From Staphylococcus epidermidis (lineage in GTDB: Bacteria > Bacillota > Bacilli > Staphylococcales > Staphylococcaceae), in NCBI RefSeq assembly GCF_006742205.1, contig NZ_AP019721.1:1612001-1676000 (forward strand): a DNA stretch of 64,000 nucleotides, in the 5' to 3' direction. This document shows, in pieces, positions 54,750-64,000 of this stretch. The stretch's first letter is position 1. Every line of letters starts with the position of its first letter. The translations under genes were made by a program, and so were the position numbers. Under the pieces are notes generated by a model. The model did not search any database, had not been told where the DNA came from, and was given only the letters and a program-made list of their open reading frames with translations.

Positions 54750-55547
54750 TCACACTTCTTTTATTCTATTAAATCTAAAATAAATACCATCAGGTCCTTT
54801 AAGATTTTTATGTGTTGTTTTTGGATAGTGAAAATCTATCATAGCTAAACCATAGGTATGTTCATTATCTACTCGTTTTGTCGCAGATAACCACTGATTA
54901 ACAGCCAAATGATTATAATACTCGTTTGAAGATAAAAATAGAGAATAATCGTCCATATATGCTGATTCTTCTAGTCCAAAATAATTTAAATAATATGATT
55001 TAACATCAGAAATTCGAATGGACTTAATATGTAATGAACCTAATTTAGTTTCATCTGGTATGCCCTGCCATTGAGTATGAGAGACGTTTTGCAGTAATCG
55101 AGGTACATTAATTGGAGCAATATCCATTCTAATTCTGCCTTCTTTCTCATCAATCCATGATTCTGTCTCACGATCGACATAAAACTTTATAGCATTGCCC
55201 TCTGGATCCTCAATAAATAAACATGTTGCAACACTTTGTTGTCCACCGTTCACTGGTACTTCAAAATCACTTAAATGTACGAGTAAATCAGCTAATGTAG
55301 TCAAAGTAGGCAACAATATACCAATATGGAAAAGACCTGCTTCAGACATTAACGGTTCTCGTCCATTCTGTATTTCAATAAAAGTAATAAATTGATTTGA
55401 ATCGCCAACTTCAAATTGTACAGCAGTTTCAGATTCATTGATAAGATTAAATCCTAAAACATTCTCATAAAATGTTTTAATTGTTTCTTTATCTTTAATA
55501 TTGATAGTTACACCATTTACAAAATTTGCATTTTTGTTATGAAACAT
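54750..55547 (-). CDS. VOC family protein, CatE/YfiE-like dioxygenase-type
   Basis: This 265-residue protein has two VOC modules (about 10-125 and 160-260), the organisation of catechol 2,3-dioxygenase-like and glyoxalase-type proteins. Segments seen are INIKDKETIKTFYENVLGF, FHIGILLPTLTTLADLL, FIEDPEGNAIKFYVDR, and FHYPKTTHKNLKGPDGIYF. Candidate metal ligands are His93-region (GLFHIGI) and Glu/His in the second module, but the full metal set is not certain. Substrate unknown. It lies 4 nt before the broken CHAP gene. Confidence 0.85.
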   Translation of the reverse strand: MFHNKNANFVNGVTINIKDKETIKTFYENVLGFNLINESETAVQFEVGDSNQFITFIEIQNGREPLMSEAGLFHIGILLPTLTTLADLLVHLSDFEVPVNGGQQSVATCLFIEDPEGNAIKFYVDRETESWIDEKEGRIRMDIAPINVPRLLQNVSHTQWQGIPDETKLGSLHIKSIRISDVKSYYLNYFGLEESAYMDDYSLFLSSNEYYNHLAVNQWLSATKRVDNEHTYGLAMIDFHYPKTTHKNLKGPDGIYFRFNRIKEV

Positions 55548-56235
55548 CTTATTTTCCTTTCAATGATTACTTTTCTTTTAAATAATTAAATGATTACTTT
55601 TCTTTTAAATAATTAAATGATTACTTTGTTGAAAGTGTATGTTTATCTTTTTAAGCGCAGTAATAAAAAATATATACGTGTTTCTTCTTTTAATCTTTCT
55701 CTTTTTTTCACTCACATAATAAAGATAAATGAAAATCTAAATGCTATCTAAATTTAGTAACAACGTTTATTAAAAACATATGCCTATATTTTATTAAAAA
55801 TTAAATATTTTTGTCCAAGACGTTTGATTATGAATTGTATCTATACAAAAATTTAATACATTTAGATAAAATTATTATATTGATGCTTTTATTATTAAAT
55901 CCTAATGAATTCAATCAGTAATGTGAATAAATACTATACTACACTATCCAACACTTTGTATTTTATATATTATGACTAAAAATTAAATTGAACTCAAATG
56001 ATTGATTTATACCTTATTAATATTGTTATCATTTTATACATGAAGATTCAATACAATCACTGTGCTTATAATGAGAAAAATATTCTATGACACAAAAATG
56101 TAATGAATATGAATCTACGAAACTTGTTCAATTTTATTAAAAACCAAACATTAAATATAGAAATCTACTTTATCAAATTACCTTTAAAAAGTTAGTGAAA
56201 TTTCTTTATTTGAAATCTTATAACTTCACAAAAAT
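55548..56235. other. AT-rich gene-free stretch with a short tandem repeat
   Basis: About 690 nt between the VOC gene and the ileS terminator. Only very short frames occur (for example 16 codons near 56040) without binding sites. Apart from the tandem repeat at 55563-55627, I see no gene, RNA or recognisable remnant. Confidence 0.5.
55563..55627. repeat. 27-bp tandem repeat, 2.4 copies
   Basis: The unit starting ATGATTACTTTTCTTTTAAA and ending TAATTAA occurs at 55563 and 55590, followed by an 11-nt partial copy at 55617. The copies are identical, so the duplication is recent. It sits directly upstream of the VOC gene start and could change promoter spacing. Confidence 0.9.
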
Positions 56236-56236
56236 A

Positions 56237-56263
56237 AGCCCAAAATGAAATTCATTTTGGGCT
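56237..56263 (-). terminator. Terminator of ileS
   Basis: AGCCCAAAATGAA and TTCATTTTGGGCT form a perfect 13-bp stem with a T-rich tail on the minus strand, about 75 nt after ileS. Confidence 0.88.
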
Positions 56264-56335
56264 TTCTTATTGTATTTAATCAATAATTTAAAATTTATTT
56301 TCTTGAAATACACGCTCACATGTAAAAACTTTTTA

Positions 56336-59086
56336 TTATACTAAAGTTTTTACTACTTCTTGACATCGTGGGCATAAATGTTCAAGTTCACCTACTGAAC
56401 CTAATTCTTCTGTATAGTTCCAACATCTTTCACATTTTTCACCTTCAGCATGTTTAATATGGATATCTCCATATTGATAGGATACACCATCATTTACTTT
56501 ATCTTTAACTTCAACTTGTGAAACGATGAATAATTGTTGTAAGTCATTAAATTGTTGTAAGAATTCCGCTGTATTAAATGTTTCATTGTTTCCAATAACC
56601 ACTTTAGCTTCTAATGACTTACCAATTACTTTTTCATTACGTGCTTGTTCTAATGCACGGTTAACATCATCACGTAAATTCATAAATGTATTCCATTTTT
56701 CTAACAATTCTTCATCTACATCAACAACTTTAGGCATATCTGAAAGGTGTACACTTTCTTCTTTTACATGAGGCGTATGAGACCAAACTTCTTCAGCTGT
56801 ATGCACTAAAATTGGTGCTAGTAATTTTGTCATGTCAATAAGTATTTGATATAAAACGGTTTGCATGCTACGACGTTTATGAGAATCTTTTTTCTCAATA
56901 TAAAGTATATCTTTACCGTAATCTAAATAGAAGTTACTTAGTTCAACATTGATAAAGTTTTGAACTTCTTGATAAATATTCAAATAATCAAAATTCTCAT
57001 AGTTATTAATCGTACTCGCTGTGAATTCACGTAAACGATTTAACAAATAGCGATCTACTTCAAGTAAATTTGTTTCAGCAATACTATCCGTTTCAGGGTT
57101 GAAATCGTTAATATTACCTAACATAAATCTTAAAGTATTTCGAATTTTTCGATATACATCAGACGTTTGTTTAAGAATTTCATCGGAAATACGCACATCA
57201 GAAAGGTAATCAGTACTACTTACCCATAAACGTGCAATATCTGCGCCTTTTTGTTTAACAACTTGATCAGGAACTATAACATTACCTAATGACTTACTCA
57301 TCTTCTTACCTTCACCGTCCATGACAAAGCCATGTGATAACAAGAATTTATACGGCGCTTGACCACGAGTAGCTACAGCAGTTGTAATTGAAGAGTTGAA
57401 CCAACCGCGATACTGATCACTACCCTCAAAATAGAGGTCTGCTGGGAATGAAAGTTCAGGTCTCGTTTCTAATACACCACGGTGTGATGAACCAGAATCA
57501 AACCAAACGTCCATAATATCAGTTTCTTTAGTAAATTCACCGTTAGGGCTTCCAGGATGACTAAATCCTTCAGGAAGTAATTCTTTAGCTTCTTTTTCAA
57601 ACCAAATATTTGAACCGTATTTTTCAAATAAATCTGCAACATGATTTACTGTCTCTTTAGTCATAATGATGTCGCCATTTTCAGCATAAAATACCGGTAA
57701 AGGAACGCCCCATACACGTTGACGAGAAATTACCCATTCGCCACGATCGCGAATCATATTGTAAATTCGTGTTTTACCCCAGTCTACTTTAAAGTTCGTG
57801 TCTTCAATTGCATCAAGAATATCCTGTCTTACTTTATTAATGGATGCAAACCATTGTGGTGTAGCTCTAAAGATAACAGGTTTTTTCGTACGCCAATCAT
57901 GAGGATAACTATGTGTAATAAAGTCAAGTTTAAGTAGTGCGTCTTTTTCTTTTAAAAGATCAGTCACAGCTTTGTTTGCTTTGTCGTAGAACATTCCTTC
58001 AAATGGTCCACCTTCTTCAGTGAATACACCTTTATCATTTAAAGGACTAATTACTGGTAAATCATATTTTTGACCTACAATATAGTCATCTTCCCCGTGA
58101 CCGGGAGCTGTATGGACACATCCCGTACCAGCGTCTGTCGTAACATGTTCACCGTTAATTACTAATGATACACGATCTAGGAATGGATGTTGTGCCTCTA
58201 TAAATTCCAATTCTTTACCTGTGAATTCTTTCTCTAATTGTATAGAATCTTTATCCCAACCTAATGCTTCTGCGACTTCTTCTGATAATGCTTGGGCAAC
58301 TATGTATTTATGTCCATCAACATTATACTGACCATATTTTAGCTCTGGATGAACTGTAATTGCCACATTTGATGGAATTGTCCATGGTGTAGTTGTCCAA
58401 ATAATAAATTGGGCATCAGAATCAACTTTACCTTTACTGTCTTTGACGTCAAAAGCAACGTAAATTGATGCAGAACGTTTGTCATGATATTCTATCTCAG
58501 CTTCTGCAAGTGATGATTCACTTGAAGGTGACCAATACACAGGTTTTTTCCCTTTATAAATCAAACCTTTGTCTGCCATTTCTCCAAATAATCTTATTTG
58601 TGCGGCTTCGTATTCAGGTGTTAATGTAATGTATGGATTATTAAAATCACCTCGTACACCAAGGCGCTTAAAATCTTTCTTTTGAATGTCAATTTGCTTT
58701 AATGCAAATTCTTTACATTTCTCTCTAAATTCTGCAACTGACATTTTTTTGCGATCAACGCCTTTTTTAGTTAAAGCCTGTTCAATTGGTAAACCATGAG
58801 TATCCCAACCTGGCACATACGGTGCATAAAAGCCTTGCATTGTTTTATAACGAACAATAAAATCCTTTATGATTTTATTTAATGCATGTCCCATATGTAA
58901 ATTACCATTAGCATATGGTGGTCCGTCATGCAAAATGAATGATGGATTATTTTTATTTTTTTCTAACGCTTTGCGATATTGCTCATCATTATCCCACATT
59001 TCTTGAATTTGTGGTTCTTTATTCGGTAAGCCACCTCTCATAGGAAAATCAGTTTTCGGCATTAATAGGGTATCTTTGTAATTCAT
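56336..59086 (-). CDS. ileS: Isoleucyl-tRNA synthetase
   Basis: IleS charges tRNA-Ile. The 916-residue class I enzyme has [10 protein letters not shown] (HIGH motif, about 57-66), an editing domain (about 190-390), KMSKSLGN (about 595-602) and a C-terminal zinc site CERCWN...CPRC. The start is taken as ATG at 59086, 8 nt after AAGGAG, giving [19 protein letters not shown]; a GTG three codons upstream overlaps the binding site. It is the housekeeping mupirocin-sensitive type by sequence form. Controlled by the T-box upstream. Confidence 0.97.
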   Translation of the reverse strand: MNYKDTLLMPKTDFPMRGGLPNKEPQIQEMWDNDEQYRKALEKNKNNPSFILHDGPPYANGNLHMGHALNKIIKDFIVRYKTMQGFYAPYVPGWDTHGLPIEQALTKKGVDRKKMSVAEFREKCKEFALKQIDIQKKDFKRLGVRGDFNNPYITLTPEYEAAQIRLFGEMADKGLIYKGKKPVYWSPSSESSLAEAEIEYHDKRSASIYVAFDVKDSKGKVDSDAQFIIWTTTPWTIPSNVAITVHPELKYGQYNVDGHKYIVAQALSEEVAEALGWDKDSIQLEKEFTGKELEFIEAQHPFLDRVSLVINGEHVTTDAGTGCVHTAPGHGEDDYIVGQKYDLPVISPLNDKGVFTEEGGPFEGMFYDKANKAVTDLLKEKDALLKLDFITHSYPHDWRTKKPVIFRATPQWFASINKVRQDILDAIEDTNFKVDWGKTRIYNMIRDRGEWVISRQRVWGVPLPVFYAENGDIIMTKETVNHVADLFEKYGSNIWFEKEAKELLPEGFSHPGSPNGEFTKETDIMDVWFDSGSSHRGVLETRPELSFPADLYFEGSDQYRGWFNSSITTAVATRGQAPYKFLLSHGFVMDGEGKKMSKSLGNVIVPDQVVKQKGADIARLWVSSTDYLSDVRISDEILKQTSDVYRKIRNTLRFMLGNINDFNPETDSIAETNLLEVDRYLLNRLREFTASTINNYENFDYLNIYQEVQNFINVELSNFYLDYGKDILYIEKKDSHKRRSMQTVLYQILIDMTKLLAPILVHTAEEVWSHTPHVKEESVHLSDMPKVVDVDEELLEKWNTFMNLRDDVNRALEQARNEKVIGKSLEAKVVIGNNETFNTAEFLQQFNDLQQLFIVSQVEVKDKVNDGVSYQYGDIHIKHAEGEKCERCWNYTEELGSVGELEHLCPRCQEVVKTLV

Positions 59087-59109
59087 TAAATTCACTCCTT
59101 GTAATGATA

Positions 59110-59297
59110 AAAAAGAACTCTAAGTTCAATTAAAAGGGACGGTTAATCCGCGGTACCACCCTACTTAACTCAACTTAGAGTTCTCTTAAGAATATTTATA
59201 AAATTGAAAAAGCCAGTGATATAAGAAACAAACAATATGCTAGGCTCACACCAATCCTAACTCGCTGTACTATGTTCACTGTTTCTTACGCGTCTGT
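59110..59297 (-). ncRNA. Isoleucine T-box leader of ileS
   Basis: The minus-strand leader holds the T-box sequence GGTGGTACCGCGG (at 59148-59160). The competing terminator is GAACTCTAAGTT at 59115-59126, pairing with AACTTAGAGTTC at 59172-59183, followed by a T run. Stem I contains AGTACAGCGAG and GGTGTGAGCC-type conserved parts. The likely specifier codon is ATC (59218-59220) followed by A, fitting isoleucine. A TATGAT -10 lies at 59304-59309. Uncharged tRNA-Ile would pair here and allow ileS transcription. Confidence 0.95.
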
Positions 59298-59400
59298 CTT
59301 TATATCATATCAATAAATTACTATTTAGAAAATGCATTTTTAATAAACAATGAAATTTCTTCGGTATTTTTACATCAAATAGTTAACCTGTGATTCGTTT

Positions 59401-60057
59401 TTAATTATTTGATGTTGATTGTGATGATTCGTTATTTGCATTTGATTGACTCACAGATTCTGAACTTGATGTAGAAGGCTGATTAGCCGATATTTCTTGA
59501 TTTTGCTTTTGTTTCATTGCACGTTCTTCAGGTGTCAAATCATTATCATGAAGATGATGAATATCTTCTAATGTCACTTGCTCGGCGTCTAAATCATAAT
59601 TGAGTAAGTAATCCCAATCTTCACTTTTGAGTAAGTCAAGTTGTGCTTCAACAAGCATACGGAAACGAGAGCGGAAAACTTTAGATTGTCGTTTCATGTC
59701 TTCAGTTTGGAAAGCTAGACGACGCGCTTTTTCAATTGCATCATTCACAATACTGTCAGCTTGTACTTGTGCTTTTGATAAAACGGCTTCAGCTTCTTTA
59801 GTTGCTGCTTGTTTTGTCTCTTCTCCTACTTTTTGTGCTTGAATAAGTGCATCGCTTACTGATTGGTGAACATCTTTATATGATTTAATATTAGAATCTC
59901 TATCTTCAATGACTTTTTCAAGTTGCTTTTTATCTTCTTTTAAACGTTCGATTTCATTACTTAGTTGCTCTAAGTAATTTGCAACTTCTGTAGGTTCTAA
60001 ACCATTTTTTACTCGTGTAAATTCTTTATTCTTAATCTCACTTGGTGTAAAAGGCAT
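59401..60057 (-). CDS. divIVA: Cell-division initiation protein DivIVA
   Basis: DivIVA binds curved membrane at poles and septa. The 218-residue protein begins MPFTPSEIKNKEFTRVKNGLEP, the membrane-binding N-terminal motif, then a long coiled coil (about 30-165), and ends in a Gln/Asn/Ser-rich disordered tail. The start ATG has AGGAGG upstream; a longer frame of 26 codons without a binding site is rejected. It is the last gene of the ftsZ-downstream cluster. Confidence 0.96.
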   Translation of the reverse strand: MPFTPSEIKNKEFTRVKNGLEPTEVANYLEQLSNEIERLKEDKKQLEKVIEDRDSNIKSYKDVHQSVSDALIQAQKVGEETKQAATKEAEAVLSKAQVQADSIVNDAIEKARRLAFQTEDMKRQSKVFRSRFRMLVEAQLDLLKSEDWDYLLNYDLDAEQVTLEDIHHLHDNDLTPEERAMKQKQNQEISANQPSTSSSESVSQSNANNESSQSTSNN

Positions 60058-60079
60058 GATAATCCTCCTTGATTGATAG

Positions 60080-60850
60080 CTATTTAAATAGTGTTTGATA
60101 ATGAATGTGTAACTTGTTCTTTTTTGTTTTTCCACCTATTTCAACAATTTGAGCTCTACCATAACCTTGGATTGACAATAAATCATTCTGCTCTAATTGA
60201 AAATCTGTAGAATCTATTACTGTATGGTTAACTTTGACTCTTTTTTTTATAATTAATTGTTGTGCAATATTTCGAGACTTATGAATCATCTCTTTTAAAA
60301 CTACATCTAATCTCAAAGCGCTCACAGTTGTACTATGAACTTTCCAATTCTCTTCTGATTGTATCATATCTTCAGTAGGAATAGAATTAAGTTTAACTGA
60401 GGCTCCCTTAATACGCGTTAATTCAGATATAATATATGATTCTAATTGTTTTGTCAAAACAAACTGTATATCTTCTCCAACTATAATATCGCCGAGTTGA
60501 TCTCTTTGTATTCCCAGTGACATGAGTGTTCCAAGAACGTGTTGATGTTGTATTGTTACAAATTTCTTAGGATATTGAAGTTCAAATAAAGTTAATTCAA
60601 AGTCCTCAGGCTGTGGCTTAAAATATAATGGTGCGATGATTGCACGTTTTCTTTCTGCATGTGGTCCACCAAAAAATGTAACATGTAAATCTTGATAACT
60701 ACGCGTAATGACTTCAAGTATATATTGACCTCTCGGATCCAAGAAATGGGTTAGAACTGGAGCATAATTAGCATCAGCCTGCTTACATTTATCGATGAAT
60801 TGATCGAGAGCATCTTGTTCTTCCTTTCTAAAATGCTGATATATATCGAT
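60080..60850 (-). CDS. ylmH: YlmH family S4-domain RNA-binding protein with non-standard start
   Basis: YlmH binds ribosomal large subunits and takes part in an alternative ribosome quality control route in Bacillus; it also lies in the division cluster. The 256-residue frame continues upstream of the only visible canonical start (TTG at 60742) and encodes DIYQHFRKEEQDALDQFIDK, matching family N-termini. No ATG, GTG or TTG lies between the in-frame TAG and this segment. AAAGGAG lies 9 nt before an ATC (60848-60850), so translation apparently starts at AUC. The S4 domain is at about 180-240. Its own promoter and an upstream terminator set it apart from yggT. Confidence 0.85.
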   Translation of the reverse strand: MDIYQHFRKEEQDALDQFIDKCKQADANYAPVLTHFLDPRGQYILEVITRSYQDLHVTFFGGPHAERKRAIIAPLYFKPQPEDFELTLFELQYPKKFVTIQHQHVLGTLMSLGIQRDQLGDIIVGEDIQFVLTKQLESYIISELTRIKGASVKLNSIPTEDMIQSEENWKVHSTTVSALRLDVVLKEMIHKSRNIAQQLIIKKRVKVNHTVIDSTDFQLEQNDLLSIQGYGRAQIVEIGGKTKKNKLHIHYQTLFK

Positions 60851-60881
60851 GGTTATCTACTCCTTTTATGTTGAAAAACTT

Positions 60882-60910
60882 TTAAAACACTACGACTATA
60901 ACACTGTCAA
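60882..60910 (-). promoter_or_regulatory. Possible promoter of ylmH-divIVA
   Basis: TTGACA (60905-60910, perfect -35) and TTTTAA (60882-60887) on the minus strand are 17 bp apart. The predicted leader is only about 25 nt, which fixes the ylmH start region close to the AAAGGAG. Confidence 0.55.
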
Positions 60911-60924
60911 CAATAAGTCATATG

Positions 60925-60961
60925 ATAAAACGAGGTCAAAGTCTAGCTACTTTGCCTCGTT
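60925..60961 (-). terminator. Terminator between yggT and ylmH
   Basis: AACGAGG..AAAGT pairs with ACTTT..CCTCGTT around a 6-nt loop, followed by a TTTTATC tail on the minus strand. Confidence 0.75.
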
Positions 60962-60996
60962 ATGTTAAATATTATAAAATTAGTGCGTGTCACATT

Positions 60997-61287
60997 TTAA
61001 GATAAATATGCAAGAATTAAATTAAATATTTTTACTAAACCACTTTGGAATAAAACTAGAACGAAGATTGCCGCGATAGAAGAAATGTCTATAAAGCCAA
61101 TAGGAGGAATAATTTTACGGAAAGGTTCTAAGAAAGGTTCATATAACTTTCCTAAAAATTCTCCAAACTTAGACTCTCTTATACTCGGAACCCAAGAAGT
61201 AAAGAAATATATAATCATTCCAAAATAATATATTTGAACTAAAAATATAATAAATCGGAAAATTGTACTTAGCAAACCAATATCCAT
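60997..61287 (-). CDS. YggT family membrane protein
   Basis: This 96-residue protein has two hydrophobic segments (about 8-28 and 70-92) separated by the conserved amphipathic stretch FTSWVPSIRESKFGEFLGKLYEP-like region and FRKIIPPIGFIDISS. YggT (YlmG) proteins are linked genetically to cell division and membrane or nucleoid organisation, without a known biochemical activity. It starts 11 nt after sepF with AAGGAG. Confidence 0.9.
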   Translation of the reverse strand: MDIGLLSTIFRFIIFLVQIYYFGMIIYFFTSWVPSIRESKFGEFLGKLYEPFLEPFRKIIPPIGFIDISSIAAIFVLVLFQSGLVKIFNLILAYLS

Positions 61288-61298
61288 AGTTGAACTCC

Positions 61299-61892
61299 TT
61301 ATTCGTAGTGTTGCTCCATATTCTCGATGTGATCAGTTATACTGCCGGCTACTTCAACATTATCAGGTGTGCATAAGAAAATATCAGTACCCACGCGTTG
61401 AATATCTCCACCAATTGCGTATACCGTACCACTTAAAAAATCAATAATACGCTTTGCTGATACTTGATCAATGCGTTGTAAATTTACTAAAGTTGCACGT
61501 CTGTTTTTTAATTCGTCGGCAATATCTTGAGTATCTGAAAAGACACGTGGTTCAAACAGACACATTTTTGAACTTTCCTGAGCAGCATATGATTGTGATG
61601 CTTGGTTCATTGTTACAACGTTTCTAGAATTATTTTTTGAATTATTATTCATACGATAATTCCTTTCTTCAGAAGTTGTATTCGATCTCAAAGTGTTCTT
61701 TTGAGGTACAGACTTAATCGCTTGTTGCTTATTGTTAAAAGTTTGTGGTGTCGCTTGATTCTCATTACGATTGTAATCTTCGCGTTCTTGAACACGTTCA
61801 CGTGATCTAGAAGATTCACGTTCTTCAGGTCCTTCAACTTCCTCTTCTTCTTCAACTACAAAAAAATTATTAAATAAATCCTTTAAAGCCAA
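61299..61892 (-). CDS. sepF: Cell division protein SepF
   Basis: SepF anchors FtsZ to the membrane and forms rings at the septum. The 197-residue protein has an N-terminal amphipathic helix ([11 protein letters not shown]), an acidic then Arg/Gln/Asn-rich linker (about 15-105), and the conserved C-terminal domain starting [20 protein letters not shown]. The start is TTG, 10 nt after GGAG that overlaps the end of ylmE. It is in the usual place between ylmE and yggT. Confidence 0.95.
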   Translation of the reverse strand: MALKDLFNNFFVVEEEEEVEGPEERESSRSRERVQEREDYNRNENQATPQTFNNKQQAIKSVPQKNTLRSNTTSEERNYRMNNNSKNNSRNVVTMNQASQSYAAQESSKMCLFEPRVFSDTQDIADELKNRRATLVNLQRIDQVSAKRIIDFLSGTVYAIGGDIQRVGTDIFLCTPDNVEVAGSITDHIENMEQHYE

Positions 61893-61905
61893 GGGGGGCT
61901 CACTC

Positions 61906-62574
61906 CTATTCTCCTACAAGTTTAGTCCCAATTCTGACAAAGGTTGCACCTTCTTCAACTGCCATTTGATAATCATTACTCATTCCCATAGATAATTCTG
62001 TACAAGGTGCATGTGCTAAATTGAATTGTTGAATTTCATTTCTTTTATGTCTTAATTCTTTAAATAAATTTCTTATGTACGATAAATCATCAGTCAATGG
62101 TGCCATCGTCATTAATCCAATAATTTGGATATTTTCATATTCTTTAATTTGATTTATAAATTGATTCACTTCTTCAAGAGCTATGCCATGTTTAGATTCT
62201 TCTCCAGAAACATTTACTTGTAAGAAACATTTTATAACATGATTTGCTCTTTTATTAATCTCCTTAGCTAGACTTAAACGATCTAAAGCATGAAAATAAT
62301 CGACTTCATTTATAATATCTTTTACTTTCCTTGATTGTAAAGAACCAATGAAATGTAATTTAACATCGCTTGGTAGAGATTCTTTCTTCTCTTTGAATCC
62401 ATCTAATCGATTTTCACCGAAATGTCTTATTCCTACTTTATACGCTTCTCTAGCTCGCTCTATTGTAACATATTTTGTTACTGCAATCACGTGAGGTTGT
62501 GCTGAATGCGCACTTTTTTTAATGCTTGCATCAATTTCCTTTTCAATCTTAGCAAGATTTTCTTTAACATCCAT
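61906..62574 (-). CDS. ylmE: YggS family pyridoxal-phosphate homeostasis protein (YlmE)
   Basis: This protein binds pyridoxal 5'-phosphate and buffers its free level; it has no known catalytic turnover. The 222-residue single-domain alanine racemase-like barrel has the cofactor lysine in VIAVTKYV (about residue 33-36), [21 protein letters not shown] and [20 protein letters not shown]. It lies 25 nt after pgeF and is followed by sepF, an order conserved in Firmicutes. Confidence 0.93.
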   Translation of the reverse strand: MDVKENLAKIEKEIDASIKKSAHSAQPHVIAVTKYVTIERAREAYKVGIRHFGENRLDGFKEKKESLPSDVKLHFIGSLQSRKVKDIINEVDYFHALDRLSLAKEINKRANHVIKCFLQVNVSGEESKHGIALEEVNQFINQIKEYENIQIIGLMTMAPLTDDLSYIRNLFKELRHKRNEIQQFNLAHAPCTELSMGMSNDYQMAVEEGATFVRIGTKLVGE

Positions 62575-62599
62575 AAATTATTCACCTACTTCATTCACT

Positions 62600-63391
62600 T
62601 TACTTCCGTCCAATAAATGCTAACATACGTCCCGTCTGCCCTTTTTCAACACGATATGAAAAGAATAAATCTAAGTTTTCTGAAGTTGCATATTCCGTAA
62701 CGTATATGTTTTTTGATGGAACTCCAGCTTCTTCTAGAAGAAGTGCGTTAGCCTTTTTCAAATCAATACCATGTTGATTTTTACCTCTGGTCTCAATATA
62801 TAAAGTTGAATCAATGGTTAATTCCTCAAACTTATTTTTTATATCATCATTGATTTCATAAGAATTTGAAGTTGCTGGACCAATTACAATCTTTAAGTCT
62901 TCATAATCAAAATCCACTTTTTTTAGCATTTCTTTTACTATTTGACCATATGTTCCTCGCCAACCTGCATGTGCTAATCCTATATAGCCATGTGGTTCAC
63001 TATAAAAATATACAGGTACACAATCCGCATAACACATAGTAAGAAGAATGTGAGAATCAAAAGTATACATTCCATCTATGCCATGTAAATCATCAGTTAG
63101 TTCATCAATATTTGTTCCTTTATGTTCACTTGTAACTTCAACGATACGATTATCATGTGTTTGTATAGGAAAAACCCATTCATCTCTTGTATAACCAATA
63201 AGATTCGCTAAGATATTTTGATGATGTGTAATATGATGTGCACTGTCACTGATATATCTCGCCATATTAAAACTATGATTAGGATAAGGACTTAACCCAT
63301 TTTCTCGAGTAGTGAAACCTAACTTAATATCAGTAGGCTCATCAAATTGATAGTCTAAATAATGAGTTTTCTTAATAAATCTCTCTTTCAA
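62600..63391 (-). CDS. pgeF: Laccase-domain purine nucleoside phosphorylase (YlmD/YfiH family)
   Basis: Members of this family cleave purine nucleosides and were earlier called multicopper polyphenol oxidases. The 263-residue protein carries the zinc and catalytic signatures [10 protein letters not shown] and [15 protein letters not shown], and an N-terminal [17 protein letters not shown]. The start is TTG, with AAGGGGTGG upstream. It is the first gene after ftsZ in transcriptional order; its assignment to peptidoglycan editing (PgeF) comes from E. coli and is not certain here. Confidence 0.92.
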   Translation of the reverse strand: MKERFIKKTHYLDYQFDEPTDIKLGFTTRENGLSPYPNHSFNMARYISDSAHHITHHQNILANLIGYTRDEWVFPIQTHDNRIVEVTSEHKGTNIDELTDDLHGIDGMYTFDSHILLTMCYADCVPVYFYSEPHGYIGLAHAGWRGTYGQIVKEMLKKVDFDYEDLKIVIGPATSNSYEINDDIKNKFEELTIDSTLYIETRGKNQHGIDLKKANALLLEEAGVPSKNIYVTEYATSENLDLFFSYRVEKGQTGRMLAFIGRK

Positions 63392-63744
63392 AATATTTCA
63401 CCACCCCTTTATATATACATTCCACTATACACTTAATTTCAAATCGAAATGTTCTAAAAATAATCTAAATATTAAGTAACCAATTATGAAACAATTATAT
63501 ATCATACTTAAATTTATTTAAACTTGTACCAATTACTAACTATCAATGGTTACCTAAATGATGCACATGAGATAATAAATATATAAAGTATTTATATTAA
63601 CAGTGTTATCGATATATGAATGTCATTTTGAGAATTAGCGTCAAAAATTTATTAAAAGTGTTGTCTTATCTTTCAAAACAAAAAAATTTAGTTAAATATT
63701 GATATATAACTAAGTTTTCAGATTACTTAGATACTCCAATACGT
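63392..63744. other. Spacer between pgeF and the ftsZ terminator
   Basis: About 350 AT-rich nt with no supported gene. On the minus strand TTGAAA with a TGTATA or TATATA box 17-19 bp on, just before pgeF, may be its promoter. Confidence 0.4.
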
Positions 63745-63777
63745 TAAAAATGCCTGAGACTATAAAATGTCTCAGGC
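63745..63777 (-). terminator. Terminator of ftsZ
   Basis: GCCTGAGAC and GTCTCAGGC form a perfect 9-bp stem with an 8-nt loop and T5 on the minus strand, 30 nt after ftsZ. Confidence 0.9.
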
Positions 63778-63807
63778 TATTATAAAATACAGTGATTATA
63801 TTGACGA

Positions 63808-64000
63808 TTAGCGTCTAGTTCTTCTAGAACGTCTTTCTTCTCTATTTCTAATAAAGCTAGGAATATCATCATCTTTAGTAGTGTGGCTTCTTTCATTTAC
63901 ACTTTCACTTGATTGTGAATGAGAAGTGTGTGCAGAGAATGAATCTTCTTTAGCACTAGCACCAGATTGATGATTAGAACTACTATTTACACTTGAACCA
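63808..64000 (-). CDS. ftsZ: Cell division GTPase FtsZ, C-terminal end (cut by window edge)
   Basis: Only the last 63 codons lie in the window. They encode a Ser/His-rich disordered linker followed by DDDIPSFIRNREERRSRRTRR-like end: the DIPSFIR motif is the conserved C-terminal peptide of FtsZ that binds SepF and FtsA, and the basic tail follows it. The adjacency to sepF and the rest of the cluster supports this. Confidence 0.93.
   Translation of the reverse strand, partial: GSSVNSSSNHQSGASAKEDSFSAHTSHSQSSESVNERSHTTKDDDIPSFIRNREERRSRRTRR

Noticed and set aside
55563-55627. Short CRISPR-like repeat
   Set aside because: The 27-bp units are directly adjacent with no spacers.
56039-56092. Very short plus-strand frame in the ileS downstream region
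   Set aside because: About 16 codons, no ribosome binding site, ordinary AT-rich sequence.

Overview
The window is core chromosome of a low-GC Gram-positive bacterium, almost certainly a Staphylococcus and more likely a coagulase-negative species than S. aureus. The basis is gene order and protein character: ftsZ-pgeF-ylmE-sepF-yggT-ylmH-divIVA-ileS, the pyr operon, the coaBC-priA-def-fmt-rsmB-rlmN-stp-pknB-rsgA-rpe-thiN cluster, and the fapR-plsX-fabD-fabG-acpP-rnc-smc-ftsY-ylxM-ffh run. The species call is inference from remembered protein sequences. I see no rRNA, tRNA, CRISPR array, prophage or insertion sequence.

Nearly all genes are on the minus strand, so the transcriptional order runs from 64000 down to 1. 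From the right: the end of ftsZ and the division cluster (63.8-59.4 kb); ileS under a T-box (59.3-56.3 kb); an AT-rich gene-free stretch of about 0.8 kb; two accessory genes, one of them a CHAP hydrolase interrupted by a stop codon; lspA and rluD; the pyrimidine operon pyrR-pyrP-pyrB-pyrC-carA-carB-pyrF-pyrE plus a small hypothetical gene, with two PyrR attenuators (52.7-42.3 kb); rqcH on the plus strand; gmk-rpoZ and coaBC-priA; the translation/Ser-Thr kinase cluster (33.9-24.8 kb); rpmB on plus against the asp23-like gene and fakA; recG; the FapR-controlled phospholipid and fatty-acid operon (19.8-16.1 kb); RNase III, SMC and the signal-recognition-particle genes (16.0-8.6 kb); rpsP, rimM, trmD and rplS; then two tandem YfhO-family membrane proteins on the plus strand, lying between rplS and the truncated rbgA at the left edge.

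Most of the window is ordinary housekeeping DNA and I found no clear new multi-gene system. The points that deserve attention are local. The ylmH gene appears to start at AUC. The CHAP gene carries a TAA, but its conserved C-terminus is still encoded in frame beyond it. FtsY has an EF-hand-pattern loop in its acidic N-domain. A peptide-deformylase paralogue lacks two catalytic or metal-binding residues. A 28-residue membrane peptide has a strong ribosome binding site. The YfhO genes form a tandem pair. A 42-nt element is duplicated between fabG and acpP. A strong dyad sits directly upstream of the rpsP promoter.

Regulatory layers that can be read directly are two PyrR attenuators, an Ile T-box, a FapR operator and several intrinsic terminators that mark operon ends. 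Start codons were refined by ribosome-binding-site position and family N-termini; several genes (rsgA, lspA, rluD, sepF, pgeF) begin with TTG.
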